A stretch of 64,000 bases of DNA from Telluria aromaticivorans. GTDB taxonomy: Bacteria; Pseudomonadota; Gammaproteobacteria; Burkholderiales; Burkholderiaceae_D. How positions within the stretch are numbered: position 1 is the first letter of the stretch; each line of letters opens with the position of its first letter. Of this stretch, positions 19,875 through 27,465 are shown piece after piece. The DNA lies in assembly GCF_013003915.1 (NCBI RefSeq), contig NZ_JABAIV010000005.1, positions 1 through 64,000 on the forward strand, written 5' to 3'. The notes beneath the pieces were generated by a model. It worked only from the letters and a program-made list of their open reading frames with translations, searched no databases and had not been told where the DNA came from. The translations under genes and the position numbers were made by a program.

Positions 19875-19919
19875 AAGAAGAAAAACCACCCTAAGAAAAG
19901 CCCAGAAGGAGAAGTACTC

Positions 19920-22805
19920 ATGACGTTCAAATTGAAGTCGCTGCCGCTCGCAGTTGCAGCCGTGGTCGCCAGCGGCGCCCTGGTCGGCGCCCCGGCCTTC
20001 GCGCAGACCGCCGAAACCGCAGCACCTGCACAGCGCGTGGTCGTCACCGGCTCGCTGATCAGCCGCGCCAACACCGAAACGCCGGCCCCGGTCCAGGTGC
20101 TGACCGCAGCGGACATCCAGAAGAGCGGCAAGACCTCGGTCGCCGAACTGCTGACCGACCTGGCCGCCAACGGCGCGGGTACCCTGGGCACCGGCTTCGC
20201 CGGCGCGTTCGCCAATGGCGCATCGGGCATCTCGCTGCGCGGCCTGACCGTGGGCGCGACCCTGGTCCTGATCGACGGCCACCGCATGGCCCCGTACCCA
20301 CTGTCGGACGATGCCCAGCGCTCGTTCGTCGACGTGTCGGCCATCCCGTTCGACGCCATCGAAAGCATCGAAGTCCTGAAGTCCGGCGCATCGGCGCTGT
20401 ACGGCTCGGACGCGATCGCAGGCGTGATCAACATCAAGCTGAAGAAAAACCTGAACGGCACCCGCCTGGCTGCTGAAATCGGCGATACCCAGCACGGCGG
20501 CGGCAAGACCAAGCGCATGTCGATCAGCACCGGCATCGGCAACCTGGACGAAGACGGCTACAACGCGTTCGTGACCCTGGAAGCACGCAAGCAGGGCTCG
20601 ATCCGCGTCGCCGAGCGCGAGCAGTTCGGCTATGCGAACCGCGACTGGCGTGCCCGCGGCGGCAACAACATCAACCTGGGTGTGCCGACGACGCTGAACA
20701 ACTTCCTCACCCCGACCAACACCCCGTTCCTGTACAACCCGGCGAACCCGAACAACCCGGCTGGCGTGACCAACGTCAACAACCCGGCCAACTACGTGTT
20801 CGCAGACCCGAGCAAGTGTAACTTCGCCCTGTACCGCGCAGGCGGCTGCCAGGTGAACGACACCGAGTCGTTCATCCAGCCGGAAACTGAAAACGTCAAC
20901 CTGATGATCGGCATGACGAAGAAGCTGAGCGACAACTGGGAACTGAACCTGAAGGGTTCGATCTTCCAGCGCGAAAGCACCAACAACCGCAACGCGGCGC
21001 CAGCTGCCTACAACCCGCTGAACTTCGCCGGCTTCACCACCCTGAACAACGGCGTGCTGACCAGCCGCGTGGGCGCGATCCCGAGCACCCTGTTCGCCCC
21101 GGGCGCACAGGTCGGCACGAACCTCGTCAATCCGTTCGCCCAGCCTGCCCGCCTGTACGGCTACATCGCCGACATCGGCCCGACCCTGACCACCAACAAC
21201 AAGGCCACCAGCACCCGCTTCACGGCCGACATCGTCGGTGAAGCCATGGGTTGGGACGTGCGCGGCGGCGTTGGCGCCACCAAGGTCAAAAACGACCTCG
21301 AGTACAGCGGCTACACCAATCGCGTCAACCTGTATAACGCACTGCGCAACGGCAGCTGGAACGTGCTGGGCAATAATTCGCCAGCCTTGGTCAGCGCCGT
21401 CGCTCCGCGCTTCGACAACAAGCTGGAATCGACGCTGAACTACGCCGACCTGGTCGGTTCGCGCGAATTGATGCAGCTGGGCGCAGGTCCACTGGCACTG
21501 GCAGTCGGCGCCCACTGGCACAAGCGTGAGCAAAACGCGCCAGCATCGTCGCTGACCGCCATCGGCGCCGTGGCCAACACTTCGGCCTTCACCATTGGTG
21601 ACGAGACCAATACCGCCGTCTTCGCCGAACTCCAGGCGACCCCGATCAAGAACCTGGAACTCGGCATATCGGGCCGTTACGACCACTACGACACCTACGG
21701 CAACTCGTTCACCCCGGCTGCCAACTTCAAGTGGGCGCCGATCCAGCAGTTCGCCCTGCGCGGTACCTTCGCACGTGGCTTCCGCGCGCCGAACCCGGCC
21801 GAAGTGGGCAATGCAGGTTCGTTCTTCACCTTTAACGCGATCAACGACCCGATCCTGTGCGCCAACGGCAGCCGCACCACCGCCGGCAACGTCCCGACCG
21901 CCTGCGGCTTCGCGCCGCCGTATGTCCAGACCACCAATCCAGACCTGCAGCCAGAGAAGTCGAAGTCGTACACCCTGGGTATCATCGTCGAACCGATGCG
22001 CGGCCTGAACATGTCGCTGGACTACTACAAGATCAAGATCAACAACCTGGTCGTCACCCAGGCTGGTAACGATCCGAGCTTCGTCCCGACCTGGGTCCGC
22101 GGCCCGGCGGCACCGATCGACATCGCGACCGGCGTCGGCACGGGTACCGCGGTCGGCACCCCGTCGGTCGGCCCGATCCTGTATGGCCTGTCGCCATACA
22201 TCAACGCGGGTAGCACCGAGACCCACGGCGTGGAAGCAGACGTGCGTTACCGCTGGCGCCTGGCCAACGACATGGGCACCGTCACGGCCAACCTGAGCGC
22301 GGCGCACACCTTCGGCTACGTTACCGCCATCGGCGACACGTCCTACCAGCTGGCAGGTACGCAAGGCCCGTCGTCGGTCGGCGGCGCAACCGGCAACCCG
22401 AAAGACCGTGCACAGTTCACCCTCGGCTACAACCGTGGCCCGCTGGACGTGACCGCCACCGTGAACTACACGAGCGGCTTCTCGACCATCGACCCGGCAC
22501 TGGGCGAGACCGACTGCGCGACCACGGCGGAACACGTCGGCGGCCGTACCTACTTCTCGGGCCTGATCCAGCCTGCGAACTACTGCAACGTGTCCTCGTT
22601 CACCTCGACCAACCTGAACATCGCGTACAAGATCACCCCGAACCTCACCATTCGCGGCGCGATCCTGAACCTGTTCGACAAGGAAGCACCGTACGACGTC
22701 GCAACCTACGGCAACTCGGGTGCAGGTACTTCGTACAACGCTTCGCTGCACCAGCCTGGCGCCGTCGGCCGCTTCTTCAGCCTCGGCCTGGCCTACGCGT
22801 TCTAA
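19920..22805 (+). CDS. TonB-dependent receptor (TBDR 1)
   Basis: A 961-residue outer-membrane receptor. A signal peptide ends near residue 29 (APAFAQ). A TonB-box-like QRVVVTG follows, then the plug domain (about 45-165) with LVLIDGHRM and VLKSGASALYGSDAIAGVINIKLKK, and a 22-strand barrel ending in aromatic FFSLGLAYAF. It imports a substrate across the outer membrane using TonB energy; the ligand is unknown. ATG 19920 is preceded by aaggaga. There is no FecA-type signalling extension. A terminator follows. Of the five receptors here, it is not part of the close pair TBDR 3/4. Confidence 0.95.
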   Translation: MTFKLKSLPLAVAAVVASGALVGAPAFAQTAETAAPAQRVVVTGSLISRANTETPAPVQVLTAADIQKSGKTSVAELLTDLAANGAGTLGTGFAGAFANGASGISLRGLTVGATLVLIDGHRMAPYPLSDDAQRSFVDVSAIPFDAIESIEVLKSGASALYGSDAIAGVINIKLKKNLNGTRLAAEIGDTQHGGGKTKRMSISTGIGNLDEDGYNAFVTLEARKQGSIRVAEREQFGYANRDWRARGGNNINLGVPTTLNNFLTPTNTPFLYNPANPNNPAGVTNVNNPANYVFADPSKCNFALYRAGGCQVNDTESFIQPETENVNLMIGMTKKLSDNWELNLKGSIFQRESTNNRNAAPAAYNPLNFAGFTTLNNGVLTSRVGAIPSTLFAPGAQVGTNLVNPFAQPARLYGYIADIGPTLTTNNKATSTRFTADIVGEAMGWDVRGGVGATKVKNDLEYSGYTNRVNLYNALRNGSWNVLGNNSPALVSAVAPRFDNKLESTLNYADLVGSRELMQLGAGPLALAVGAHWHKREQNAPASSLTAIGAVANTSAFTIGDETNTAVFAELQATPIKNLELGISGRYDHYDTYGNSFTPAANFKWAPIQQFALRGTFARGFRAPNPAEVGNAGSFFTFNAINDPILCANGSRTTAGNVPTACGFAPPYVQTTNPDLQPEKSKSYTLGIIVEPMRGLNMSLDYYKIKINNLVVTQAGNDPSFVPTWVRGPAAPIDIATGVGTGTAVGTPSVGPILYGLSPYINAGSTETHGVEADVRYRWRLANDMGTVTANLSAAHTFGYVTAIGDTSYQLAGTQGPSSVGGATGNPKDRAQFTLGYNRGPLDVTATVNYTSGFSTIDPALGETDCATTAEHVGGRTYFSGLIQPANYCNVSSFTSTNLNIAYKITPNLTIRGAILNLFDKEAPYDVATYGNSGAGTSYNASLHQPGAVGRFFSLGLAYAF

Positions 22806-22853
22806 GCACGCCTGACCAGGTGGCGGCAGCGATGCCGCTGCCTGGAAAGCACA

Positions 22854-22895
22854 AAGCCCCCGCAGCAGGAACACCTGCTGCGGGGGCTTTTTTGT
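22854..22895 (+). terminator. Terminator of TBDR 1
   Basis: The stem aagcccccgcagcagg / cctgctgcgggggctt with a small loop is followed by TTTTTTG. Confidence 0.92.
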
Positions 22896-22899
22896 TCTT

Positions 22900-23004
22900 G
22901 TAGGGTGGGCGGGTCTCCCGCCCGCGCGTTCAAATCACGTATGAAAATCACGCGCGGCTGTTCTTCTGCTGGTTGAACGCGTGGGCAGAATCTGCCCACC
23001 CTAC
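22900..23004. repeat. Dispersed two-hairpin repeat, copy 5
   Basis: The left hairpin gtagggtgggcgggtctcccgcccgcgcg and the right hairpin cgcgtgggcagaatctgcccaccctac are inverted to one another. The centre carries gttcaaatcacg, which is shared with the copies at 30481 and 57007. Confidence 0.85.
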
Positions 23005-23011
23005 GAGTCCA

Positions 23012-23213
23012 TGGCAGTTCCGCTTCAGCGGCATTGTTTACATATCACCCCAGATGCCACCCAGCATCGCCAGCGGCGCCGTTTCCGTACGCAACATTCG
23101 CGGCAGTTCCGCGTCAGCGGCATTGTTTACGTATCACCCCAGATCCCACCCGGTATCGCCAGCGCCGCCGTTTCCGTGCGCAGCATTCGCGGCAGATCAG
23201 CGTTCGCGATACT
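23012..23213 (-). repeat. Decayed tandem copies of the rsmE 3' end
   Basis: Two full units (23038-23126, 89 bases; 23127-23213, 87 bases) and a partial one (23012-23037) lie directly downstream of rsmE. Read on the minus strand, each full unit encodes a version of the RsmE C-terminus: [24 protein letters not shown] and [24 protein letters not shown]. The intact gene ends [23 protein letters not shown]. The units resemble each other more than the gene. Confidence 0.85.
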
Positions 23214-23945
23214 TTACATACCACCCCAAATTCCACCCAGCATCGCCAGCGCCGCCAGCGCCGCCGTCTCCGTGCGCAGCACGCGCGGCCCGATCGACAG
23301 CGCCAGCGCGCCGCTTGCCAGCGCCGCATCTTCCTCTTCCCGCGTGAATCCGCCCTCCGGCCCCACCATCAGGGTCAGCGCCTGCGGGTCGTTCGCCTGC
23401 GCCCAGCCGGCCAGCGATTGCGTCGCACGTGGACTGAGCAGGATGCGTGGCTGCGCGGGCATGAATGGCGCGGCCAGCCAGCGCCCGAAATCAGCCACCG
23501 GCGCGAGGCCGGCAAGCCGGTTGCGCCCGCACTGCTCGGACGCGGCCTCGATCACGCCCAGCCAGTGGGCATGGCGCTTCTCGGCGCGCTCGGCGGACAG
23601 CCGCACCACGCTGCGCTGGGCCGCCAGCGGCTGGACCTTTGCTGCGCCGAGTTCCACCGCCTTCTCGATGATCCAGTCCATCTTCGAACCCTCGGGCAGG
23701 CCCTGGGCCAGGGTCACGGCATAGGGCAGTTCGAGCTCGACCGCATCGAAGGCGCCCACGGTGGCGCTCGCGCGCTTCTTGCCGATATCGGCCAGCTGCG
23801 CCGCGTACTGGCCGCCGCGGCCGTCGAACAGGGTCAGGGCCGCGCCCGGTTGCATCCTTACCACATGCAGGTGATGGGCAATGGATTCGGGCAGGTCGAT
23901 GGTGGCGCCGCTGGTGAGCGGCTGTGGCGAGTAAAAACGGGGCAT
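23214..23945 (-). CDS. rsmE: 16S rRNA (uracil1498-N3)-methyltransferase
   Basis: A 243-residue SPOUT-class methyltransferase that methylates U1498 of 16S rRNA using SAM. The family starts MPRFY, has a PUA-like N-terminal region ([19 protein letters not shown]) and a C-terminal trefoil knot with [18 protein letters not shown] near 190-207 and [15 protein letters not shown] [19 protein letters not shown] at the end. It is transcribed divergently from tkt. The coding end is unusual: it contains a short Ala duplication (AALAALA) and is followed by two degenerate copies of the same C-terminal segment, each with its own stop. Confidence 0.95.
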   Translation of the reverse strand: MPRFYSPQPLTSGATIDLPESIAHHLHVVRMQPGAALTLFDGRGGQYAAQLADIGKKRASATVGAFDAVELELPYAVTLAQGLPEGSKMDWIIEKAVELGAAKVQPLAAQRSVVRLSAERAEKRHAHWLGVIEAASEQCGRNRLAGLAPVADFGRWLAAPFMPAQPRILLSPRATQSLAGWAQANDPQALTLMVGPEGGFTREEEDAALASGALALSIGPRVLRTETAALAALAMLGGIWGGM

Positions 23946-24069
23946 GCGGTTCCTGGGGGAGAGCGAGGCAAACCTGCATTTTAATTCGGCAGCTAGGTGC
24001 TCTGGTAAAATACCGGGTTACGGCCAGCTGTTGCGCCACCGCTTCCCAATCCAGACCCTACGTACTTTC

Positions 24070-26067
24070 ATGAAATCTACGCAAACCACCACCCTGATGG
24101 CCAACGCGATCCGCGCGCTGGCGATGGACGCTGTCCAGAAAGCCAACTCCGGCCACCCGGGCATGCCTATGGGCATGGCCGAGATCGGCGTCGCGCTGTG
24201 GGACAAGCATTACCGCCACAACCCGGCCAATCCAGGCTGGATGAACCGCGACCGCTTCCTGCTGTCGAACGGCCACGGCTCGATGCTGCACTACGCGATG
24301 CTGCACCTGTCGGGCTACGACCTGAGCATGGACGACCTGCGCGACTTCCGCCAGCTGCACTCGAAGACCGCCGGCCACCCGGAAGTGTTCGTCACCCCGG
24401 GCGTGGAAACCACCACCGGCCCGCTGGGCCAGGGCATCGCCAATTCGGTCGGCATGGCGCTGGCCGAGTGGCTGATGGGCTATGAATTCAACCGTCCGGG
24501 CTATGACGTGGTGGATCACTACACCTACGCCTTCCTGGGCGACGGCTGCCTGATGGAAGGCATCTCGCACGAAGTGGCCTCGCTGGCCGGCACCCTGCGC
24601 CTGAACAAGCTGATCTGGCTGTACGACGACAACGGCATCTCGATCGACGGCCGCGTCGAAGGCTGGTTCACCGACGACACCCAGAAGCGTTTCGAGGCCT
24701 ACGGCTGGAACGTGATCCCTGCGGTCGATGGCCACAATGTGGCTGCCGTCTCGGCAGCGATCGAAGCGGCCAAAGGTTCGGACCGTCCGACCCTGATCTG
24801 CTGCAAGACCATCATCGGCAAGGGCGCCCCGAACCTGGAAGGCGGCGACAAGGTCCACGGCGCCCCGCTGGGCGACAAGGAAATCGCGGCCGTGCGCCAG
24901 CACCTGGTCTGGGACCCGATCCCGTTCGACATCCCGGCCGAACTGTACGAGGCCTGGGACGCGAAAGCGCGCGGCGCGCAGGCGGAAGCCGAATGGACCG
25001 CCATGTTCGCCGAGTACCGCGGCAAGCACCCGGAACTGGCTGCCGAATTCGAGCGCCGCATGCTGGGCCAACTGCCGGGCAACTTCAGCGAAGTGCTGGA
25101 TGCCGCCATCGCCGCCTGCGTCGAGAAGAAGGAAACCATCGCCACCCGCAAGGCCTCGCAGAACGCGATCCAGGCGCTGGCGCCGGTCCTGCCTGAATTC
25201 CTGGGCGGCTCGGCCGACCTGACCGGCTCGAACCTGACCAACTGGAAAGAATCGGTGGCGGTGCGCTCGGGCATCCCGGGTAACCACATCAACTACGGCG
25301 TGCGCGAATTCGGCATGGCCGCGATCCAGAACGGCGTCGCCCTGCACGGCGGCTTCATCCCGTTCGGCGCGACCTTCCTGACCTTCTCGGACTACAGCCG
25401 CAATGCCCTGCGCATGGCTGCGCTGATGAAGATCCGCTCGATCTTCGTGTTCACCCACGACTCGATCGGCCTGGGCGAAGACGGCCCGACCCACCAGTCG
25501 GTCGAACACGTCTCGTCGCTGCGCCTGATCCCGAACCTGGACAACTGGCGTCCATGCGACACCGTCGAATCGCAAGTGGCATGGGGCGCGGCAGTGCAGC
25601 GCAAGGATGGCCCGTCGACCCTGATCTTCTCGCGCCAGAACCTGCCGTTCATGGAACGCGATAGCGCGACTGTGGCCAACGTGGTCAAGGGCGGCTACGT
25701 GCTGCGCGACGCGGCCAACGCACAAGTCATCCTGATCGCCACCGGTTCGGAAGTCGAACTGGCGATGAAGGCGGCCGATGCACTGGCAGGCGAGGGCGTC
25801 GCCGCCCGCGTGGTCTCGATGCCGTCGACCGACGTGTTCGAGCGCCAGGATGCGGCCTACAAGGCCAGCGTCTTGACCCGCGGCATTCCGCGTGTGGCAA
25901 TCGAAGCCGGCGTGACCGACTTCTGGTACAAGTATGTAGGCCTGGAAGGCGCCGTGGTTGGCATCGACACCTTCGGCGAATCGGCGCCGGCGCCGGTGCT
26001 GTTCAAGCACTTCGGCTTCACCGTCGAGAACGTGGTGGCAAAAGCCAAGGCCGTGATCGCGGCATAA
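24070..26067 (+). CDS. tkt: Transketolase
   Basis: A 665-residue ThDP enzyme of the pentose phosphate and Calvin-type pathways that moves two-carbon units between sugar phosphates. Features seen: N-terminal [27 protein letters not shown], the ThDP motif [18 protein letters not shown] near 154-171 with downstream NGISID, and the transketolase signature [12 protein letters not shown] near residue 470. The start ATG 24070 ([10 protein letters not shown]) is preferred; in-frame codons further upstream have no ribosome-binding site. gapA follows 82 bases after the stop with a terminator hairpin between, so the two are separable units of central carbon metabolism. Confidence 0.97.
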   Translation: MKSTQTTTLMANAIRALAMDAVQKANSGHPGMPMGMAEIGVALWDKHYRHNPANPGWMNRDRFLLSNGHGSMLHYAMLHLSGYDLSMDDLRDFRQLHSKTAGHPEVFVTPGVETTTGPLGQGIANSVGMALAEWLMGYEFNRPGYDVVDHYTYAFLGDGCLMEGISHEVASLAGTLRLNKLIWLYDDNGISIDGRVEGWFTDDTQKRFEAYGWNVIPAVDGHNVAAVSAAIEAAKGSDRPTLICCKTIIGKGAPNLEGGDKVHGAPLGDKEIAAVRQHLVWDPIPFDIPAELYEAWDAKARGAQAEAEWTAMFAEYRGKHPELAAEFERRMLGQLPGNFSEVLDAAIAACVEKKETIATRKASQNAIQALAPVLPEFLGGSADLTGSNLTNWKESVAVRSGIPGNHINYGVREFGMAAIQNGVALHGGFIPFGATFLTFSDYSRNALRMAALMKIRSIFVFTHDSIGLGEDGPTHQSVEHVSSLRLIPNLDNWRPCDTVESQVAWGAAVQRKDGPSTLIFSRQNLPFMERDSATVANVVKGGYVLRDAANAQVILIATGSEVELAMKAADALAGEGVAARVVSMPSTDVFERQDAAYKASVLTRGIPRVAIEAGVTDFWYKYVGLEGAVVGIDTFGESAPAPVLFKHFGFTVENVVAKAKAVIAA

Positions 26068-26077
26068 GAGTTTTCTG

Positions 26078-26103
26078 CGGGCTGCCTTCGGGCGGCCCGT
26101 TTT
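26078..26103 (+). terminator. Terminator between tkt and gapA
   Basis: The stem cgggctgcc / ggcggcccg with a TTCG tetraloop is followed by only four T, so it may be leaky. Confidence 0.8.
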
Positions 26104-26149
26104 GCATTCGCGTTACGAAAAAAGTTTTTTTCTAATCAGGAGCCAAGCA

Positions 26150-27160
26150 ATGACGATCAAAGTTGCAATCAACGGTTATGGCCGCATCGGCCGCAACATC
26201 CTGCGCGCTTTCTACGAAGGCGGCAAACAGCAAGACATCCAGATCGTGGCGATCAACGATCTCGGCAATGCCGAGTCGAACGCCCACCTGACCCGCTACG
26301 ACACCGCCCACGGCAAGTTCCCGGGTACCGTCACGGTCGAAGGCGACAACATGATCGTCAACGGGGACAAGATCCGCGTGTTCGCCACCCGTAACCCGGC
26401 CGAGATCCCATGGGGCGAGCTGGGCGTGGACGTGGTGCTCGAGTGCACCGGCTTCTTCACCACCAAAGAAAAGGCCTCGGCCCACCTGAAGGGCGGCGCC
26501 AAGAAAGTCATCATCTCCGCCCCGGGCGGCAAGGATGTCGACGCCACCATCGTGTTCGGCGTGAACCAGGACGTCCTCAAGTCGACCGACACCGTGATTT
26601 CGAACGCTTCCTGCACCACCAACTGCCTGGCCCCGCTGGTCAAGCCGCTGAACGATGCGATCGGCCTGGAAACCGGCCTGATGACCACCGTGCACGCCTA
26701 CACCAACGACCAGGTGCTGTCGGACGTGATGCACGAAGACCTGCGCCGCGCGCGTTCGGCCACGATGAGCATGATCCCGACCAAGACCGGCGCCGCCGCC
26801 GCGGTCGGCCTGGTGCTGCCTGAACTGAACGGCAAGCTGGACGGCTTCGCGATTCGCGTGCCGACCATCAACGTGTCGCTGGTCGACCTGTCCTTCATCG
26901 CCAAGCGCGACACCACGGTGGACGAAGTCAATGCCATCCTCAAGACCGCCTCGGAAGGCGCCCTGAAAGGCATCCTGACTTACCAGACCGAGCCGCTCGT
27001 CTCGATCGACTTCAACCACAACCCGGCGTCTTCGAATTTCGATTCGACCCTGACCAAGGTATCGGGCCGCCTGGTGAAAGTCTCGTCGTGGTACGACAAC
27101 GAGTGGGGCTTCTCGAACCGCATGCTCGACACCACTGTCGCCCTGATGAACGCCAAATAA
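26150..27160 (+). CDS. gapA: Type I glyceraldehyde-3-phosphate dehydrogenase
   Basis: A 336-residue glycolytic enzyme converting glyceraldehyde-3-phosphate, NAD and phosphate into 1,3-bisphosphoglycerate. The NAD fold opens with [16 protein letters not shown], the active Cys is in [13 protein letters not shown] near residue 156, and the C-terminal mark [14 protein letters not shown] is intact. ATG 26150 follows caggag. In many Burkholderiales pgk and pyk follow gapA; here a receptor gene follows instead, which suggests a rearrangement, although I cannot see the rest of the genome. Confidence 0.97.
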   Translation: MTIKVAINGYGRIGRNILRAFYEGGKQQDIQIVAINDLGNAESNAHLTRYDTAHGKFPGTVTVEGDNMIVNGDKIRVFATRNPAEIPWGELGVDVVLECTGFFTTKEKASAHLKGGAKKVIISAPGGKDVDATIVFGVNQDVLKSTDTVISNASCTTNCLAPLVKPLNDAIGLETGLMTTVHAYTNDQVLSDVMHEDLRRARSATMSMIPTKTGAAAAVGLVLPELNGKLDGFAIRVPTINVSLVDLSFIAKRDTTVDEVNAILKTASEGALKGILTYQTEPLVSIDFNHNPASSNFDSTLTKVSGRLVKVSSWYDNEWGFSNRMLDTTVALMNAK

Positions 27161-27191
27161 GCCGTTTTAGCAGGAGTTCCAGAAGTTTCAA

Positions 27192-27219
27192 GACGCCCCG
27201 AAAGGGGCGTTTTTTTTTT
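27192..27219 (+). terminator. Terminator of gapA
   Basis: The stem acgcccc / ggggcgt with a GAAA loop is followed by nine or more T. Confidence 0.95.
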
Positions 27220-27357
27220 GTCGATATTCGTTTTATGCAGAACAATATTTGGCGTTGAGGAAATACAACAGATCTGAAGCTTTTCCTGCTTTTCTGCACG
27301 CTACCCGTTTTCTTTCAAGCAAGGCTCTGCGAGACTCTAGCTCGTATGCATAAGTTA

Positions 27358-27435
27358 CATGCATGCCGCATGAAGTCCATGCGAGGCACATGAAATGCAT
27401 GCATCCAGCATGCAAGACATGCAGTTCGCATGAGA
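27358..27435. repeat. Helically phased CATG array ahead of TBDR 2
   Basis: CATG occurs at 27358, 27362, 27369, 27378, 27389, 27398, 27409, 27418 and 27429. From 27369 on, steps alternate 9, 11, 9, 11, 9, 11, giving an exact 20-bp period (about two helical turns). The bases between CATGs are not conserved apart from a frequent G before and C or A after. The period is not a multiple of three, so it is not coding. It ends about 30 bases before the GTG start of TBDR 2. Confidence 0.85.
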
Positions 27436-27465
27436 GATAACTAAAAATCGTAGGGACGGGAAAAC

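Larger units (their letters stand above)
19068..19919. other. Long intergenic region ahead of TBDR 1
   Basis: About 850 bases with no credible gene. The part at 19250-19690 is AT-rich compared with the rest of the window and holds the predicted promoter (19605-19634). Two LacI-type dyads occur: tgataacgttgttt at 19317-19330 and aacgtttacgtt at 19649-19660. The last 150 bases are GC-rich and contain a long palindrome at 19839-19874. Short frames here lack ribosome-binding sites and recognisable content. Confidence 0.6.

Noticed and set aside
19671-22874. Very long open frame antisense to TBDR 1; similar frames oppose the PBP-like gene, TBDR 2, TBDR 4 and TBDR 5
   Set aside because: High-GC codon use in the sense frame avoids the triplets that would give antisense stops. 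The antisense products have low-complexity His/Arg/Val-rich composition and no domains.
22900-23004. Possible tRNA fragment because of gttcaaatcac, which resembles a T arm
   Set aside because: The motif belongs to the dispersed repeat and recurs in copies 6 and 7; no cloverleaf can be drawn.
27358-27435. CRISPR-like array
   Set aside because: Repeats are only four bases and spacers 5-7 bases; no cas genes are nearby.
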